A stretch of DNA of 19,137 nucleotides, from assembly GCA_013115135.1 (NCBI GenBank), contig JABANP010000757.1:1-19137 (forward strand), given 5' to 3'. The notes under the pieces were generated by a model. The model was not told the DNA's origin and made no database searches. It saw only the letters and a list, made by a program, of their open reading frames with translations. This document shows positions 18,841-19,137 of the stretch, in pieces. A program made the translations under genes and the position numbers. Positions within the stretch are counted from its first letter, which is position 1. Every line of letters starts with the position of its first letter. This DNA is from Perkinsus olseni. Lineage: Eukaryota; Perkinsozoa; Perkinsida; Perkinsidae.

Positions 18841-18852
18841 GTATGGGGGCTC
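18841..18852 (+). promoter_or_regulatory. Candidate polypurine tract for plus-strand priming
   Basis: GTATGGGGGCTC stands directly before the 3' LTR, where the primer for plus-strand DNA synthesis is expected. The run of five G at 18845-18849 is the only purine-rich stretch close to the boundary, but it is short and followed by CTC, so it is an imperfect tract. It lies about 36 bases past the Gag-Pol stop codon. Confidence 0.45.
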
Positions 18853-19137
18853 TGTACAAGAACCGATACTATTATCGTCATGATTTACATACACAATTAT
18901 TACTGTCCCTTTTCAACACAACACAGCTTAGTGTGGCTAAGATTCATATTCAATCTAGCTGTCGTTATTCAAGTACATGATTGACTAATACTGTCTGTGC
19001 TGTGAGGTGATTGTTATCATTTATTGTTCAAGGTTTATTCCCATTCGTATAATCTCTCCTGCGTAATGTCTAATACCTCATTATACAGTGATACTATTCC
19101 GAGGCGGAAAGGTGGAGTCGAGTTGGCTAATTCTAGT
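18853..19137 (+). repeat. 3' LTR, lacks its inferred last 3 bases
   Basis: Identical to 12943-13227 base for base. The window ends at CTAGT, where the left copy continues with ACA. It therefore carries the same in-LTR ATG (19066) and the first 24 codons of the Gag frame, which would read out into whatever lies to the right. The flanking duplication of the target is not visible. Confidence 0.92.

Larger units (their letters stand above)
12943..19137 (+). mobile_element. Ty3/gypsy-order LTR retrotransposon, right end cut by window
   Basis: Long direct repeats at 12943-13227 and 18853-19137 flank one gag-pol frame, at an offset of exactly 5910 bases. The repeats are identical over all 285 shared bases, which indicates a recent insertion. 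The repeat starts TGTAC at 12943, and identity is lost at the base before (G against C). In the left copy the sequence GTACA at 13226-13230 mirrors this start, so the LTR is inferred to be 288 bp and the element 6198 bp, ending at 19140. Domain order is protease, reverse transcriptase, RNase H, integrase, as in Ty3/gypsy (Metaviridae) and unlike Ty1/copia, although the overlap of the coding frame with the LTR recalls Ty1. The frame is fully open, so the copy could be active. Confidence 0.93.

Overview
The window is nuclear DNA of a small-genome eukaryote. Spliceosomal introns are numerous and very short: most are 42-65 nt with GTGAG-type donors and CAG or TAG acceptors, one candidate is 24 nt, and only two exceed 80 nt. 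TAA, TAG and TGA all act as stops. A protist is likely. The intron style together with an abundant Ty3-like element would fit an alveolate such as a perkinsid, but nothing here fixes the taxon.

Layout. Bases 1-7600 hold two diverged copies of one module: a GNAT acetyltransferase gene followed by an unrecognised multi-exon gene with conserved 3' flanking DNA. Copy 1 enters the window only at the very 3' end of its GNAT gene (1-25), and its second gene (1958-2928) carries a nonsense codon and a lost splice donor. Copy 2 has an apparently intact GNAT gene (4229-5262), and its second gene (6332-7312) carries a 5-nt deletion near its 3' end. The two copies of the second gene are therefore damaged at different places.

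Bases 7577-12204 hold three minus-strand genes rebuilt from exons: an NFKBIL1-like protein (DIPWPP and RWHPDKF motifs), a 173-residue proline-rich protein with one membrane segment, and a 10-exon, 370-residue coiled-coil protein. A small plus-strand gene may diverge from the coiled-coil gene at 12274.

From 12943 to the end lies a nearly complete LTR retrotransposon. Its two LTRs are identical over all 285 visible bases, and the 3' LTR is cut three bases before its inferred end. One uninterrupted gag-pol frame (1882 codons from the first ATG) starts inside the 5' LTR and runs gag, zinc knuckle, protease, reverse transcriptase, RNase H, integrase and an unknown C-terminal region. The identical LTRs and open frame indicate a recent insertion. 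The element has several departures from the usual motifs: Asp-Ser-Leu at the protease site, WVDD in the reverse transcriptase, Cys-x-Cys in the integrase zinc module, and no obvious tRNA primer site next to the LTR.

No CRISPR array, rRNA or complete tRNA was seen.
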